A DNA stretch of 64,000 bases from assembly GCF_042242105.1 (NCBI RefSeq), contig NC_092019.1:22186828-22250827 (forward strand). The letters run 5' to 3'. Shown piece after piece: positions 12,046 through 25,400 of the stretch. This DNA is from Pempheris klunzingeri. Its lineage: Eukaryota; Chordata; Actinopteri; Acropomatiformes; Pempheridae. Within the stretch, counting starts at the first letter, position 1, and each line of letters starts with the position of its first letter. The translations under genes were made by a program, and so were the position numbers. The notes below the pieces were generated by a model, which ran no database searches, was not told the origin of the DNA, and saw nothing but the letters and a program-made list of their open reading frames with translations.

Positions 12046-15000
12046 CTACTGTGGCACCCACGTTTCACTGGTGTGCTCTGACGTCGCTGCCGCCGGGGCC
12101 CCAGGACACTGCCACGACTCTGCGTTTGTGGCCACAACGTTCAGACTAGTCAGGACCTCCTGCGCCGTCTTTCCCAGCATGCCCTGGATGTCGCAGACAA
12201 AGCGGTAGACGTAGCGTTTGCCCGCCGTCTTGTGGATGATGTTCTTGTGGTAGTAGTAACGCAGGCCACGGCTCAGCTTCTCGTAGTTCATCTTGGGTTT
12301 GTTCTTGCACTGGCCCCAGCGCTTGGCCACCTGTGGGATCACCGAAAAACACACAGGGTTAGACTTGGATGTGTTTATACCTGAAAAAAACACTACGTAA
12401 GCTCTCCATGTACACGTAGTAATGGTGGAAGAAGTAATCAGATCATTTACTTCAATAAAAATACCAATACAACATTGTAAAAACACATTTAAACTCCAGG
12501 ATTCAAAATCCACAGTCCAAGTCACAAGACGAGTCTGAGAGGTTGTGAGTGCATTTTATGAGTTTATCATATGTTTTTTATTAAGTAACAGTTGCATAGA
12601 ATGGAAATACACAATACTATTGAGTGAATGCACTATCCACCGCTGCCATGCAGTACTCAACAGGTGCCCTAGTCCAAAATAAGATCCCTCCTTACCTCGG
12701 TGGGGTCGGACATCTTAAACTCCCAGCCGTCTCCTGTCCAGGAGATGAAGGTACGACAGGCAGAGTCCAGCAGGAGCTCCAGTAAAAACTGCCACAACTG
12801 GATTGGACCAGAACCTAGACAGACAGACAGATCTAAGGGTTTTTCACAGTTTTTCTTTCAAAGACTTTAGATTAAATCGGTGGGTTTCTTCTTATATTCT
12901 ATATATATACCCCTTTGGAGTTCATTTGGATGTGTTTTACTGCCACTTACAGAATCGAAAGAACAAGAAATGTACTTTATTCTAGATAGTATTTCAAAGA
13001 GGACTAAAAAGGCCGACTCCCACCCGTACTAATCGGGCATAATCAGGGAATAATGATGGAAAATGTGACTTTTTCAACGTACCAAACGGTCTAATTTAAG
13101 CTCTTTATTTTGATGACTATTTTAGCAATTTGATGTCAGCATATATGGACATATTGTATCACTTTGCTGTTATCTGGTAAACGTCTTATATGTGTAAAAG
13201 TATCAACTTATCAGGAGCTGTTAATAGCTTTAACACCACGCATTATTAAATAATCCAAATGGGACTTAAATGATGTAGAATTTCTCCATCGTGTAAATAA
13301 CAATTGGAGTTATGAGAGTCAAAGAGCAGCTCAGAAGAGATGAGAGAACCAACCTGGATAAGCAGACATGCCCGTCATCTGGCCCTCCCTGTCTGGCCTC
13401 TGGGGGTGTGTGTTTTTGCGTTTGACCACACGGGGGCAGTACTGCTCTGAGGACTGAGGGCTGTGGCTTGGGGGGCATGGGGCCGCAGGCGGGTGTGGTA
13501 GGGGGGCGGCGAAGCTGGGAGAGGAGTATTCAGGCCAGAAGGACGACGCCTGCCTCTGGCCGTCAGCGTCGTACAGTTCAGCTGAGCGGCATGAGTAGCT
13601 CTGATCTGCCTCACCTGGAACAAAGAGAAGGGTTACACACTTGGACGGCAAAAGTAGACCAATCAAGAGGGTGTTTAAACAGCCATGGGTGAAAGGTCTT
13701 ACTTTGTAATGTGCTTGATCCTTTTCCAGTCAGGAAGGGGCTGTGGCTGCCCTCCATGGCCGGGCTGAATTGTCCGTTCTGGGGCACCAGGCTCTGGTAC
13801 GTCTGTGGAGACTCCTGGTACCCAGGCTGTGACTGGTCTACCGTCAGCGCATCTGCCCATCAAACACACAGTTAGTCACAAAAAGAGAGTCCTTTAAAAA
13901 GGGTATTTCACGTGCAGTGTGAGACTCACCATGAGGATATGAGGTCCACCAGTTGAAGTCCTGGTATGAGTCCAGGTTGAAGAGGGCCGTGTCACTGGAG
14001 CTCACTGAAGTGGGGGAAAGAGTAAAAAACGTGACATTAGAGTCAAAGGTACCAACATGTGGCTCCTAGTAACAACCATAGATGGTATATATCATCAACC
14101 ATTTTACATAGGAGGTTTCACCTTTGATGTCGTAGGGGTGAGAAGCCTTCGGTGGCTCTGAGTAGCTGCTTTCTGTGACGTACTGCTGCTGTCCGGGCGC
14201 TTTACTGTCTAACAGAAAAGACAGGTCTTCACCAGGGTAGTCTGGAGGTTAAACACAATGCAGACAGACGGAGTCAGTAGGTGAAGATGACAGAGACACG
14301 GCTCACGCTTGTGAAGGACCACACCAATGGCTTTATCTGACATGCTTTATTAATGCTCAACATTTTCCTCCGATTTTCCTTCCTCCAAATGTATTTTGAT
14401 GGATTCCATGTCCATATTTGGTTACTGTTTGTCTCTTTAGTTTGATTTTTCTCACAGTTTAACTTCTGAGTGTCACATTTTAGATGCTATAACACCCCTG
14501 AATGCACCACAGAGGAAGACCTTTCCTGCCAGCTCCTGTTCACAGCTAAATCACAACACTGGACAAAAAGCATCAATAAAAGCAAATATCTACAGCATGC
14601 AAACCATGTTTCAAGTTGATTTTCTTACCATGCTGAAATAAAATGAAACCTGAGGCTCTTAATGGTCAGAAACTAATCATATAATGTATATTCTAATGTA
14701 CATTTGATTTTTTTTTTAAATAGCTAAATTATTGGTGCGGTTCCTTTAAGCGGGAGGTTAATTACAGCTCAGCAAAAGAGTGAGGAAAGATGGGGTGAAT
14801 TTGTAAGTTTGGGTTTTTATCTTTATCTTGACGACGGGTGTTGACACAAGAAAAAAAGTTATTGTTTACTGTCGAATCAGCACCAAGCACTCAAGCTCAT
14901 GCGCCTCAGGTTGTTTAAGCTCAGTGGATGGGAGGAAACAAGGGAGGGAGGGGGAGGAAGAGAGAGGAGGAAACGCCAGCGGAGGGAGTGTGACAGAGTA

Positions 15001-15159
15001 GTGATGGAGGGATGGGGAGGAGGGGGGGACTCTAAATCTGTTGGAGGAGGAAGTCTGGAGGAAAGGATTAGGGAAGACAGAGAGGGGAGTGTCTTTAACC
15101 CGACCACCCTGTTTCTCTCTGGCTTTGCCTACCTCAGCCCATTCAAGCATATTCACACA

Positions 15160-15199
<40 letters not shown>

Positions 15200-15547
15200 C
15201 CACAGAGTTTGAGCGAGAGCCCCCCTGGTGTCAAGGCCTCACTGAGAAAGCTCTGACAGATGTGATGATACAGTCTGCGCAAAATATTTCCTCTGTCCTT
15301 CAGCCGCTCAGGTTCAGAGGAAACAGATCGAGCAAACATTAAAAAAAAAAAAAAAAAAACAACCTCTGTGCTGATCACTGAGGGTTTAAACCTTTTACCA
15401 TCACCAGGACAAAAGCCACGATGGAGCATCGCAGCACAAGCAGCCAAGTGATTCTCCAAACTCACCATAAGATGCAAAGTCAAAGCCGGCTGGCACTTCC
15501 TGTGTCCTGAAGTCTTCTGCGTAATATCCAGTCTGACAAACCTCCAT
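12046..15547 (-). CDS. etv2: ETS transcription factor Etv2 (Etsrp)
   Basis: Etv2 is the early inducer of endothelial and blood fate. Coding exons (minus): 15466-15547, 14122-14241, 13930-14004, 13703-13852, 13354-13614, 12696-12814 and 12046-12330. All junctions are GT-AG and phases agree; the protein is 363 residues. The N-terminal part is acidic and aromatic ([26 protein letters not shown]) and fits a transactivation region. No Pointed domain is present, as expected for Etv2. The ETS domain is C-terminal, from about residue 234: [28 protein letters not shown], then [20 protein letters not shown] with the DNA-contacting [10 protein letters not shown]. An intron splits it after SDPTE, as in ets1. 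The ATG lies 2 bases inside its exon, so a non-coding exon precedes it (donor at 15912). Head-to-head orientation with fli1b matches the zebrafish etsrp/fli1b arrangement; ets1 was considered and rejected for lack of Pointed domain and for the GQCKNK sequence. Confidence 0.88.
15155..15195. repeat. (CA)n microsatellite in etv2 intron 1
   Basis: About 40 bases of CA in the intron after the first coding exon of etv2, next to a purine-rich GGAGG stretch (14930-15090). Confidence 0.9.
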
Positions 15548-15911
15548 CTGTGGTCAAAGAGCCGAGATTACAGCAGCCATCATCACTGCAACCTCATGGT
15601 TGATCAACAGAGGCAGCAATAACACTCTGGACAGAACATTGTTTTGCAATATAACCCGGTTTGGTGCTTTTTGCAGTCACAGGCACGAGAGCAGGGGTGC
15701 AACACACAACCATTTTCATCATCAATGATTATTTTGCTTATAAGACAAGGAATCTTTCACTTTATAAATATCAGAAAATAGTTCAAACAAAACCCTGCTG
15801 TTTCTGGTCCTATGAGCCCAATGTGTGCCCTTATTCTGTGATGAATTATCAGAGGCTGGATGTTATGAATGACTTTTCTGACCAAATTAAAGCCCCCAAG
15901 TGAAAACTCAC

Positions 15912-16100
15912 CTTTATTTTGGAGTCTGTGCTGTCTGGGTTTCTGTCTCCGGGTTTGATGACGGTGTCCCAGTACATCTCTGTCTCTCCTCCTCTCTTCT
16001 TTCTCTCTCACTCAAAGTATTTTCCCTTCCTGCCGCGCAGCACCGAGTGGTCATCGTGCGGCACAGGCGGTGCCGTTTTAAGCGCAGCGGAGATGGGAGG
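15912..16100 (-). promoter_or_regulatory. etv2 non-coding first exon and core promoter (approximate)
   Basis: A strong splice donor (AAAG then GTGAGT) at 15912/15911 marks the 3' end of an upstream exon without a usable in-frame start. It pairs with the acceptor two bases before the etv2 ATG. The upper boundary, hence the transcription start, cannot be fixed from sequence; 16100 is an estimate. Confidence 0.55.
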
Positions 16101-16147
16101 GACGCGCGCACCGCTCTGCGTCGTGACCAGGTCTGTTTAATGAAACG

Positions 16148-16155
16148 TGACGTCA
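16148..16155. promoter_or_regulatory. Perfect CRE (TGACGTCA)
   Basis: A full palindromic cAMP-response element a short way upstream of the presumed etv2 first exon. PKA/CREB signalling has been reported to induce mouse Etv2, so a CREB site here is plausible. Use of this site is inference. Confidence 0.5.
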
Positions 16156-16258
16156 GACACCCCCCCCCCCACCCCCACCCCCTCCCAACAACAAGCAACT
16201 AAACCTTCATTCATAAAAGACTCACTGGCACCGTGAATCCTCCTCCGGCGACCATAAA

Positions 16259-16405
16259 CAGCTGAAGTATTTAGAGATATTACTGAGCTAAAAGTAGCAA
16301 TAAAAAAGTCCTGCAGTGAAGATGATACTTCAGTAAAAGCAGCCTGTGTAAGTATAATGTGGAAAAGAAAGTTCTTAATGTAATAAAAATACCAACCAAT
16401 ACCAA
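16259..16405. repeat. Fragment of AGTA-type teleost repeat
   Basis: The phrases CTGAAGTATTTAGAGATA, ACTTCAGTAAAAGCAGC and ATGTAATAAAAATACCA match a dispersed fish repeat built on stretches such as acttaagtaaaagta. Other likely fragments occur at 12420-12490, 35760-35850, 43180-43275 and 51080-51180. Confidence 0.5.
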
Positions 16406-16827
16406 CCAATCCAGAGACATGTGTCTCCTGTGGCTGATGTGCTGTCACATGTTACTTCATAAGACTCTCATCATTCAAGCATCAATGGAAAAGTAGGATT
16501 TTAGTGTTGCTGCTTGGTTGAAGTGAAGCAAACTCTCAAGTGTAGGCTGTTTTGTAGCCTAATCAGTCGACTGGCTGGTTGGTCAGAAAACATATTTCTG
16601 TCAGTCCACGAATGGATTGATGGATTCAGCTGCACTTGCAGATTTTTCTAATGTTTTGTTTGTAAAAAAAAAAATCCTCATTTGTGAAGAAACCAAAGCT
16701 GTCAGATAAAGGATGTGGAGTGAAAAGGAGGCTGTGTAGCTTAAAATGTAGTAAAGTACAAGTTCATCAAATGTATACTTGACAATGCTTGAATAGTTGT
16801 ACTTAGTCACTTTCCACCAGTGATTAT

Positions 16828-16865
<38 letters not shown>

Positions 16866-17094
16866 GAGAGTTTATAAAGACACAATAAACACTCATAACC
16901 TGTAGAATTATTTCTTAATAAAAAAAGGAAAATAAAAAAGGAAATCATATCAACTCACTGTTAAAAGTTTCCTGTGTTATAATGAGATAATAACATTTCA
17001 GATTAAAGACATCTTTGTATGTATGAAGCACAACAAAGGCTTTTACGACTGATTACCACGGTGACTGCACTAAATCTCTCACAGACACCTATTA

Positions 17095-17165
17095 TAAGAT
17101 AAGATAAGATAAGATATTCCTTTATTTATCCCACAATGGGGAAATTTCAAGTCAGCAGCAGTTCT
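17095..17165. repeat. Retroposon-like 3' tail with GATAA repeats
   Basis: Four GATAA-like units are followed by ATTCCTTTATTTATCCCAC and AATGGGGAAATTTCAAG. This is a familiar tail of dispersed fish elements, probably a LINE 3' end or dependent SINE. Only the tail is recognisable. Confidence 0.55.
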
Positions 17166-18117
17166 GATTCACACATACAAGATACAGTACACACATTATC
17201 ATTATCCTGCCAATATTATTATGATACTGTGGATCAACCACGTCCCAAACAGCACAGTAATGTCACTGACTCACCACTGAATCTGAGTCTGAGTCCTTCA
17301 AACAGATTATCTTCATTATATTTGATTATTTTTATTTGATTCATGAATCCTGTAAAGAAAAAGGCTTAGTGATCAGCAGAACCGCTGTTGCTTTATGCAA
17401 AAAGACGTCTCGGTCCGATAATTCTCACTAATTTCTGACTTTTCAGAGACTGAATGACTAATTGATTAATATCAGATGAAATACTGCTGCTGCTGATAAT
17501 AATAATCATATTAATAATAATGATAATTAGCTGCAAACTTAAAAACAATAAATCTCATGAGATTAACATAATACAGCATAGGTTTGATAACATCATTGTT
17601 CAGCAGTTCATAAAGACACAGTGGTGAAAAGGGCTGATACACAGAGCTTATTGGAAAGAGCCAATAAGGCTGTTTAACTAGTATTCAACCATTATAAGTG
17701 TCTTTCTAGAAGTCTTAAAGCCTACTGAGGATGAAACAGAGACAAGGAGGAGAAGAAAACATTGCTAACATGGCAGCAGTGTGTTTTTACTCTCTCTACC
17801 ATATTTCACAGCTCTCTGATTGTCTGTCAGGAGGGACTAAATAACTGAGCCACAGTTTGGGTGGAGATCAAGTGCAGGCTTTTCAAATCAGAGCAGTCTG
17901 TTTCTAATGAGGTGGGAGGAAGAAGAAGAAGAAGAAGAAAAAAAAAAATCGCTGTATCTTTAGAAACCATTCGACAAAACAATGGCCCGTAAAAAAAACA
18001 CACACACACACAAGTGCTCGCTGAAGAAAGTCTGAAATCACGGCGTGAGTGGCTGCGGCAGATAAGGCCGAGCCCAGGGCCTTGTATAAACAAACATCTC
18101 TGCTGTTCTCCTCCTCC

Positions 18118-18118
<1 letters not shown>

Positions 18119-18174
<56 letters not shown>
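18119..18174. repeat. (CA)n microsatellite
   Basis: About 55 bases of CA ending in CGCACGCAC, in the etv2-fli1b intergenic region. Long open frames over it are low-complexity artefacts. Confidence 0.95.
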
Positions 18175-18176
<2 letters not shown>

Positions 18177-18493
18177 GCACCATCTGGAAAAGTCGAGCTG
18201 GGTGAAATCGTGCGCGTCTGTGGGAGACGGGAGTCGTGATTGGGAGCCCCACCCCAAGACCTCTAGACAAGGACACAAGCAGGCTAAAGTTACACAACAC
18301 GATGTGATCAACAACTGTCTGCGGTAAAGTACCAGGAGTCCGCCTCCATCACACACAGGGTCGCAGCTCAAGTCACGGAGCACTGCAGAGGCACCAAACC
18401 TGCCCGGAAATTAAAACAGTGAAAGTTTGAATGGAGTCTGGTGGGGAATGTTTGATGAAAACTGTCAACAGTGTTTATAACAGTGATGAGTCA

Positions 18494-18496
<3 letters not shown>

Positions 18497-18558
<62 letters not shown>

Positions 18559-18571
18559 TATATATATATAA
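18497..18571. repeat. (TA)n microsatellite
   Basis: About 75 bases of nearly pure TA, interrupted by CACA, in the etv2-fli1b intergenic region. Self-complementary, so it could extrude as a cruciform under supercoiling. Confidence 0.95.
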
Positions 18572-20839
18572 TGCTCCAAGTATTTGGTCCACATACCCGG
18601 TGTAGGCCTTGCTAATAATCTTAAGGGTAAAGGCTTTATAATAAGGTTACAAATCACTTAAATAAAGCTTAACTAACAAACATCTGGTGGTGAATTAGTG
18701 TATTAGGATGTATTATGGATTCCTGTTGCTTGCTAGTCAGCAAAAGTGATCATATCTCGATGACTATACTTCGTGGTTATTTCACACTTGGTAGGTCATC
18801 AACCTATTCTCAGTTACTTCATACAATAGCTGATATGCAACCAAATCAGCCAGATTCCTGTTTCAAAAAAGCTTATTTCAAGGCCACGTGTTTTCTCTGC
18901 CTCTCTGATTAGAAAGAAAATCAGAATAGCCTCATATTTCTATAAGAACAAGTGGGCCTACTGTTCTGCTTCCTTAACCCTTCTACACTTCACTTCTTTC
19001 AACAAGACAATAATAATAATGATAATAATAATGTTTGCATCTGACCGCCGGTTTGAAACTGAGCAATAGAAATATGAAGCATTTGGGGTTTTTTGTTGTA
19101 TTTTAATGAGAGAGGCTGAGCAAAGACAAAATAAGCTGTTTTGATCCAGTGGAGGATCCAGTCGATTCAGTCTCGTATCAGTTAACGTGTGAATCAAACA
19201 TACATTAACTGTAAAAACAAGTAGACATAAAGTCATCAATACTTGACCACTTGAGCGACAGGAATTCATGAGACATCCTCCATTGATTCACGCATTAGTT
19301 CATCATGAGTCATGCGTCTGTTAAGTGTGACTTCCCTATATGATTTGTCACCTTATTATAAAGCATTAATTCTACTTTTACTTTTACAACGTCATTCCTT
19401 GATTTCTGTATGAACTTGCGTGGCCACTAAGACCAAAATGTTGTTAGACATTTTAATTAACCTGGATTTTTATCTTTTACCTTGAGACTGTGAAATTAAC
19501 TACTTAAGTGCCAAACTGGAGGTAAAATCAGACTTAAATTAACTATAAAAACTGCTTTGCTGGTGCACTCTTTAAGGATCCAGCTACCACCATAACTGTA
19601 TGAATACAACAGATCAGTTTTGGTTCATTTTCATGCAAGTAAAAATTAAAAAAGAAGTTACCCGCTTTAAACAGCGTGGGACATTTCCACTAAATGGAAC
19701 CCTCCGTCCTCGTCTTGTGCATGAACGTGTTCAAAAGTTTAGTCTGGGCAGGGCTACTAGATAACCTGTAATGTGAGGACGAGGGTGATGAGAAGATTTT
19801 GATTGAGGTGATGATCAAAAATCACAGTGTTCAGCTTATTTTGCTTGGGGTTCCCTGAAAAGCCTGCAAAACACCCAGAGGAGCCTGAGCTCCAGTTCGT
19901 GAACCTCTGATCGTACCTGTCATAAGACCAGAGGTGGTTTAAGGAGACATGACCTTAATTCACACACACACACACACACACACACCTTCAACATGCTCAT
20001 AACCCCTCAGCAAAAACTGATGCTCGTGGCTGCTTCACTGTTGGTGCTATAATCATGAACACTTATAACACTTAACAAATATTCCCCTGTTAAACAACTG
20101 CTCGACCAGGACTTTTTTTTTATCCGACTAAATTAGGCTGATGTGTTTTGTTTTTTTTCCCAGTCAAGAAGAACATAACACTTATGCTCACACAAAGGTT
20201 CACCAGGAAATGAGAGAACAAAAGACAAGGAGCACAGATTCCACCCAACATGGGACCTGGACATGCAACGATAGAACATGTGAAATGAATTCAGATAAAC
20301 CAAACTGCTCATATGATGCAACAAAAAAACGCGTAACATGACATGACATGCTCCCATTTCGTGCTACAGGTTTGTGTTGTGTTAGAAGAAGCACAGATTT
20401 AAGGCATTACTCATTAAATAGCACATTTTTGTTCCTATCACTTTTCTATTAGACTTATTAAAACTGTAACAGAGTCCAAATGCTGGCCCACACACATAAA
20501 TATCACATATTAACATATTTGGTATCTACTAGGCTGAAGCGCCTGTGAATATCCTAGTGCCTGGTCACTTGGCATGGCACCTCTATAAGGGCACACTTTT
20601 TGAGGAGATTTTTACTAAATCTTTTGACCACAAAAGCCATTTTCATTTTTTTTTTGTGGCATTTGTTAGTCAGGGTTTCCTTTTCATCTCCACTGTGGTA
20701 AAACTATTGCAAAATCTGTTACTTTTAGGTGAAGGATTGTGAGTTTATATGCCCTGGCTTTTTCTTTTGTTTTTTCCTTCCAAGCAATGGTTTCATGAGA
20801 AGAGGCTTTCAGTGTTAACAGTGACTTCACTTCCCAATT

Positions 20840-20906
<67 letters not shown>

Positions 20907-20925
20907 GGGGGGGGGGAGGGGGGGT
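20840..20925. repeat. Homopurine GA tract with poly-G
   Basis: About 60 bases of GA dinucleotides run straight into more than 20 almost pure G residues, roughly 180-260 bases upstream of the fli1b start codon. Such mirror-symmetric homopurine DNA can form triplex or G-quadruplex structures, and GA arrays are common in promoters. Any role in fli1b expression is inference. Confidence 0.85.
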
Positions 20926-21100
20926 GAAAAAAAACCTGCCATCCGGTTATGGTCTGCGAGCAAAAAATTGTAAGTGCAATGGTTTGCGACATAGAGCCAA
21001 TGCACCCCTGCATGCATTGAAGTGCGGTTAACTTAGAAGGCAAAATTAGCTGGAACATCTACAAAAACGACTAAATGACAAAGACTGCGAGGCTGCTGCA

Positions 21101-22132
21101 ATGGACTGTACGATAAAGGTAGGAGTTTGAACTGTTTTTAAGGCTGCTGCTGCTGCTGGCGGTGAAAATGACACCCACACCAGTCCGGAGTCTGCTGAGT
21201 GAGAGAGTCGAGACGGTGATGCGAGCTCCCCACTCTTTCCTTCTTGTACAAAATTTCCTCTTCCTTCCCGTTCGTGGTTGTATGTCGGCTCTATAATAAC
21301 ACAACTAACCACTACATCTTTACACTCAGATAAAAACACTAATTGGTGGCCGCTCACACGCGTAAAAGAGGATCTCCAAAAGCGCGCGTTTCGGGTTTTT
21401 TTTTTTTTTTTTTTAATTAATCTAATTGCTGCGTTTAATCGAGCTCACCCCCAGTGTCCAAAACAACAGCGAAAAAAGGCCCGGGGAGGGACATTAACGA
21501 ACATTTACCAGGTTGAGAGACTTCTTTTTCTTTAACGGAGAATAAGTTAATGAAGGGATGCAGGACTTCGCTGGTGCGCACAAGGCAGGTGTCCCCGATG
21601 GCGCCGTGGATCGACGAGGATACAGCGAGAGTCCCTTTTTAAAGAGCAGGAGGGATCCATTTCCATCAGATGACTGGTATTTCACATTTCATACCATTAC
21701 AGCTACACACGTTTGTCCCCACTGTCTCAATTTATTTCTAACTGTCCGAGAGTTGCAGAAATAAAGGCCTTCGTGTCAGGAAATTCAACCCGAAAAGGCA
21801 TTTTTCATGAAATTAACGCTGGAAAGTGATTATTACGCGAGGAGGGAAAAGGCAAACATGTAATTATCTGATGTGAAGGACCACAAATATACAAAGTCGC
21901 GTTATCTTTAAACCAATGGGCGTCCAACATGCAACACTGGCCTGTAGGCTTTTATTTTTCTTTTTATTCCTGCAGTAAAATGCTCTCGCAGCCTTGTGAA
22001 CAGCCTCTCTCATTTCCGCGCAACATTAATACGGATAATCCTACATTTAGGATTTAAAAAAAAAATAAAAAAGATTTATCATAACGAATGACTTGATGTT
22101 CCAACCCATTAAAGGCGTTTTCAGTTAATTGT

Positions 22133-22170
<38 letters not shown>

Positions 22171-22415
22171 TAAAAAGGCGTTTGAGAAAAAGGCCTGAGA
22201 GGTAGATTGAGGAACTAATTCCACTAATTTCTCTTTTGTTCCGTGTCTTTAAAATATTGAAGTGTAGGCTATATCGACGCATTTTGGCCCGTAAAGTTTC
22301 ATTTTTTCGTTGTAGCGTAAAGAGGTGAGTGATTAAAGGGCTATTGCAGGAAAATGAGGCCACCCTGAAACGAAAATCGAGCGAGAAAACGAGTTTCATC
22401 CGTATTTAAATATAT

Positions 22416-22451
<36 letters not shown>

Positions 22452-25400
22452 TGCTTTGCTGTTTAAATGTTGACTCAGCGCAAATACAGAAGTCTTCTTT
22501 ACTAAAAGCAAGATGATTATTTCTCATAATTCTTCTCTTGCGCTTGTCGCAGCGGGTTGTGTGTATGAGGTTATTTTAAGTATAATTTATAGCTGCAAAA
22601 AGGGAGCGCTTGTCAGGTGTCGTTATCTGAACTCAGCAGGCTTCCTGTCTCAAACCTCAGACTTTCCGCACACATTTCCTGCTTCGTGGACGAGAAAAAA
22701 AAAACACATCGAAAAGGCAACAAAGCCTCACCAGGAAGAAACGCAGTGGACAAAGTGAGGCGTTTCTAATGTTTTAACTCTCCACTGTCCGCTCACACAG
22801 GCCCCGGGTGGGGTGGGGGGGGCAGTGCAGGAGACCCGGACCTGGCTCTCCGTGCGCGGCCTGCAGGGCCCTGCGTGCTGCCAGGCTCCGACCTGTGAAA
22901 ACCGCATCGTTGTTTGTGTCGCAGAAGTAAGCAGCTGCTCGGGCCTTTGCAAAATCAGCTTGCTTTAACTTTTACTTCTGCTTTCTGCCGCTTGCTTCAG
23001 ATATGGCGCACACAGAGGACTGCGCCTTTGCACAACTTCATCTCTGGCCTGTTATTGTAGGCTACACCTTGTTTTGCAGCGACTGTGCCGTTTGTCAGTC
23101 CTTATTCATATCCTTAATATCCTGAAACCTGGTTATTAGAACATATAAGTATCTGGAAGCCATTTGTGGTAGCCCCAAATGTAAACAGGAGCTCAGTAGC
23201 ACCTTAAAACAATTTTATTTCTACAAACAAGACAGTGAGGAATGTGGCAGCAACCCACAAATCATGAAGTTTCTCATTTTTAAAAGATTCATTATTAGAA
23301 ATCCTGTGCGGTGCTATTATTAAGACTGTGTCTGTCTCTCAAATCTATAGGAAATGACACATAAAGTCATCAGTCCGGTGCAAAGCAAAATGTTTTCAGA
23401 TGAGGATGATTTATGAGGGTGCAGTGGGGTAGAAGTATGTCACCACATCAGCTAATTGAATTCATTAGAAATTCACAGGTGTCTCAAAAACTGACATTCA
23501 AAATAAACCAAAAACTGGTGCATGTGAGAAAGTAGCTGTTAACCACATCCCTGGTTAGAGTTTAGGGCAGTGGCTCCAAAGCCTGTTGGCTTGTGACCCC
23601 TTTGAACAGATCGCTGTCTTCATACATTTACCTGTTGGGACCAGTTCAAGCAAACATTGGGACAAAGATTAGAAAATCTAAAAAAAAAAAAAAAGAACAT
23701 TTTGTGCAGCAGGAGTGTGTTTTTTTTCCCTGCTCTACTATATTAATCTTTTTGCCATCCCTCAGATTCATCCTGCGATAGGTTGGGGCTGAAACAATTA
23801 GTTGATTAACTGATTAGCTGATCAACAGCAAATTAATCTGCAAATACCTCGATGATCAATAAGTCATTGAAGTCATTTTTCACCCAAACAGATGAGAATT
23901 TAATGGTTTGAGGTTCTCAAATGAGAGAATTGGCTGCTTTTCCACAGCTTGAGTGTCTTTGTTTTTCTGACCGTTGGTTCGACAAAACAAAGCACTTGCA
24001 AAGCACGTCACCTTGGCCTCTGGAGGATTATTTCATTCATGCGTGTTTTCCACTTTTTTGCCATGCTTTACAAACCAAGCGATGAAAAATATGAGATGAG
24101 AAAATAATCTGCAGATGAATCAATAATGAAAATAATGGCTCGATGCAGCCCCAGTTAACAGATGTGGCCCCCAAAGGGCACTCCAGCCTGGCAATGTAAA
24201 GAAAATACTGAAAGGCTAATTATGATGACTTGAGTGAAAATGAGCCACTCAGGCTGCTGTTCTGAATACATTAAGTACAAAATGATATATAACAAGAAAA
24301 GTCACTTCACATGATCTTTTTTTACTCTCAAGTCCCTGTTTTTTTTAAAAACAGTACCAACATCCTCCATGTCTGATTCATAACAGGTCTAATAATTAAT
24401 AATAATAACACTATGGCAATAAAAATAGTAATAATCATACTTTAAAAAGGTAGAAACTGAAACCGGAGCTATTCAATTGCATCTCAGCTTAGGAAGCACA
24501 AGTCCAACGTGATGGTGCATGATGGTTCTTAGTTTTTCTCTTTTCCTGCAGTTAAACCGTTAATCTAAAATGGTTTATCATGAAGACGTAAAAAGTGTGA
24601 GCATCCATGTCGTAAACAGCCTGTGATCACGCTCTGAGCTATGGGTTTGGGTAAGACTGCATGATGCAACCGCAAAGCTGCTGACTTAAAGCCACAGCGG
24701 AAAGTTTCCACGACGGACTTCATGTTTGTGCTCTGACAGCAGGTGAAGAGGGTGAAGAGTTTACTATCAATGAGCACAAGCGGTGTAAATTTTAGGACAC
24801 AGAGGCACACGGCAGAACCAGCCTTTAAAGAAGGTCATGTTTTCAAAAGTTGTTTTGTGTCACTGAGCAACAAGCTGAAACACATTGAACAGGAAGTCAG
24901 TTGTGGCATTAGCGGTCAGGCCACACTTATATATTTGTATCAGTGTGCAGAGGAGGGAGAGAAAGAGAAGGAGAGAGCGCAAGGGGAAGATAAAGAAAGA
25001 GCGGGAGTGCGTGTTTGTGGTTGTGAAAGCATGAGCTTGTCACTGAATGTACTGCCCTGAAAACTCAATGTGAAGGGCCCGTCACGATAATATCAACAGT
25101 TTGAGCGCTGAGCACCAAAAACACTCCAAAATCGTCTTCAACCGTGGCGCACAACTACCCACTATCACGTCTTTCCATGAGAATCTGCTGCCCGGAGCCC
25201 TTCAGCCGCCTGTTTCACTTCTGCACAGAGAAAAAGGGCCTCGGGAGGCACTCAGTGTGCGAGAGGAAGACTGGGGGAAAGGGGACAAGGCAACAGAAGT
25301 AAAACAAAGCAATCAGCTGAAGAAGAAACAGTCAAAAGAAAGCTGTGCTGGATATTATGAACTCCTGCAAATCAGTTTTTGAACACATCTCTAAAAAAAA

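Larger units (their letters stand above)
16156..21100. other. etv2-fli1b bidirectional intergenic region
   Basis: About 5 kb between two divergent ETS genes with no coding exon recognised. It holds GT/AT microsatellites (16832-16866, 18119-18174, 18497-18571, 19964-19986), a GATAA-tailed dispersed repeat (17095-17165) and a homopurine tract (20840-20925). Unique sequence between these is the expected place for shared endothelial enhancers, but no single element can be proven by eye. Confidence 0.6.

Noticed and set aside
12046-15547. Identification as ets1
   Set aside because: No Pointed domain or Ets1 N-terminus; [17 protein letters not shown] start and GQCKNK in the ETS domain fit Etv2.
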